In this document: one piece after another, positions 63,237 through 64,000 of the stretch
Layout of the letters: every line of letters starts with the position of its first letter
How positions within the stretch are numbered: position 1 is the stretch's first letter
Assembly: GCA_025963635.1 (NCBI GenBank)
Contig: JAOQAK010000064.1
Coordinates: 89,160-153,159 of the forward strand
Length of the DNA: 64,000 nt
Reading direction: 5' to 3'
Origin: Ferruginibacter sp.
GTDB taxonomy: Bacteria; Bacteroidota; Bacteroidia; Chitinophagales; Chitinophagaceae
The notes under the pieces: generated by a model
What the model was told of the DNA's origin: nothing
What the model saw: only the letters and a program-made list of their open reading frames with translations
The model's database searches: none
Made by a program: the position numbers and the translations under genes

Positions 63237-63917
63237 TTATTTCACCATCGCCTGGATCACTTTCCACATTTCCGCCGCCACAAGTATGTTTCCCTTTTCA
63301 TTCAGGTGTACCCTGTCAACCGTCAAAATTCCTTTCTCTGAATTGGTGGAATTATTTGCTTTTAGATACCCGGTAAAAGCTTCCCGCAGGTCGCAAACCG
63401 GTAATGAAAGTTCTTTTGCAATTTTCCGGATGATATTGCTGTATTGATTAAGATCACCATCCTGCTGGTTGGAGTTATCGTTCCGTTCACCAATCACGGA
63501 AGGTGTGCATACCGCTACTTTGATATTTTTGTCCCGTAATTTTTTGATAATAGTACGGTAAAATCTTTCAAACTTATCTGCATCTGTACCCGTACCTGAA
63601 CTGGCTTTGTGCCATACATCATTGATGCCTACATAGATGATCACCACATCGGGATTTTTCTGCAGTACATCCTCTTCCATTCTTAAATACAGGTCATATA
63701 CTTTGTTGCCGCCAATGCCTGCACCTAACAACTCAAGTGAATCCGGCAGATGAGATTGCTTAATAATGCTGTCGAGCTTTACAATATATCCTTTCGGTTG
63801 AGCACCCTGTTGTGTAATCGAATCACCGAAGAATACTACCCTGATCTTTTTTGGAGGATTGTTGAAAGACAATAAAATAAACGGGACGAATATGATGAAT
63901 TTAGCAAATAATTTCAT
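63237..63917 (-). CDS. Secreted SGNH/GDSL-family hydrolase
   Basis: 226 residues with an export signal (MKLFAKFIIFVPFILLSFNN). Blocks: 'RVVFFGDSITQQGAQPKGYI' (catalytic Ser), 'LGAGIGGNKVYDLYLRM', 'IYVGINDVWHKASSGTG' (Asn) and 'TVDRVHLNEKGNILVAAEMW' (Asp/His). It resembles GDSL lipase/acylhydrolase members found in pectin loci. It probably removes acetyl groups from glycan fragments in the periplasm. It precedes the GDSL-GH28 gene in the same direction, separated by 454 bp, so it may have its own transcript. Confidence 0.87.
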   Translation of the reverse strand: MKLFAKFIIFVPFILLSFNNPPKKIRVVFFGDSITQQGAQPKGYIVKLDSIIKQSHLPDSLELLGAGIGGNKVYDLYLRMEEDVLQKNPDVVIIYVGINDVWHKASSGTGTDADKFERFYRTIIKKLRDKNIKVAVCTPSVIGERNDNSNQQDGDLNQYSNIIRKIAKELSLPVCDLREAFTGYLKANNSTNSEKGILTVDRVHLNEKGNILVAAEMWKVIQAMVK

Positions 63918-63974
63918 GGAGTTATTATTTATAGATGAATGGATTAAATGTTGAAGTTTGATAATCTGGGTGAG

Positions 63975-64000
63975 TAGAGACGCAATGCATTGCGTCTCTA
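63975..64000. repeat. Second copy of the TAGAGACGCAATGCATT palindrome (touches right edge)
   Basis: A perfect 26-nt palindrome with the same core as 16791-16816 (TAGAGACGCAATGCATTGCG then TCTCTA). It ends at the last base of the window, so longer arms may continue beyond. It lies 58 bp upstream of the SGNH gene start. Confidence 0.8.

Noticed and set aside
1..64000. tRNA, rRNA, transposase, integrase or restriction genes
   Set aside because: None seen on either strand by eye; no cloverleaf or family motif could be supported.

Overview
The window comes from a member of the Bacteroidota, most likely the Chitinophagaceae or a close relative. Evidence: three polysaccharide-utilisation regions, two of them with SusC/SusD pairs; an ECF sigma/FecR anti-sigma pair driving an STN-containing SusC; a type IX secretion 'gliding motility-associated' C-terminal domain; and endo-beta-1,2-glucanase (GH144) homologues of the kind first characterised in Chitinophaga. 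Base composition is moderate and no rRNA, tRNA, transposase, phage gene or CRISPR array was seen. Almost everything is on the minus strand.

Region 1 (1-8620, minus): GH31 alpha-xylosidase-like enzyme with a PA14 insert, then SusC, SusD and a surface glycan-binding lipoprotein cut by the left window edge. This looks like part of a xyloglucan-type locus (inference). Region 2 (8621-12864): repeat-rich spacer with a type IX secreted adhesin-like protein and a small hypothetical gene.

Region 3 (12865-44736): a very large locus. At its head are sigma factor, FecR, SusC with STN, SusD and a LamG lipoprotein. After one oppositely oriented heptaheme cytochrome come an FG-GAP/CRTAC1-like lipoprotein, three GH144 paralogues, a GMC oxidoreductase, DoxX, GH43, an SGNH esterase, GH3, GH172, two GH30 and a second GH3. 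The enzyme set suggests breakdown of beta-glucan, with beta-1,2-glucan the leading candidate. A surface lipoprotein GH144, periplasmic GH144s and GH3 beta-glucosidases would act in sequence. A possible oxidative branch (GMC flavoprotein, DoxX, multiheme cytochrome c) is embedded in it.

Region 4 (45347-63917): a YitT-family membrane protein, then a pectin/hexuronate block. It holds a hexuronate MFS transporter, KDPG aldolase, two KDG kinases, a YhcH/TabA-like protein, UxaC, UxaA and UxaB, plus pectin methylesterase (CE8), GH105, a CE12-like esterase fused to GH28, and another SGNH hydrolase. The cytoplasmic route from galacturonate via tagaturonate and altronate to KDG, KDPG, pyruvate and glyceraldehyde-3-phosphate is complete. 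No pectate lyase and no dedicated regulator are in the window.

The most unusual material is repetitive DNA. A 'NPPSGGRGA'-type repeat has inserted in frame into the GH43 gene, supplies the C-terminus of a GH144 and is duplicated at 12.1-12.65 kb. A four-copy dispersed element, a perfect 46-nt palindrome with a second copy at the right edge, a tandem 97-bp structured repeat with a compensatory base change, and low-complexity 7-mer repeats that start right after several stop codons are also present.
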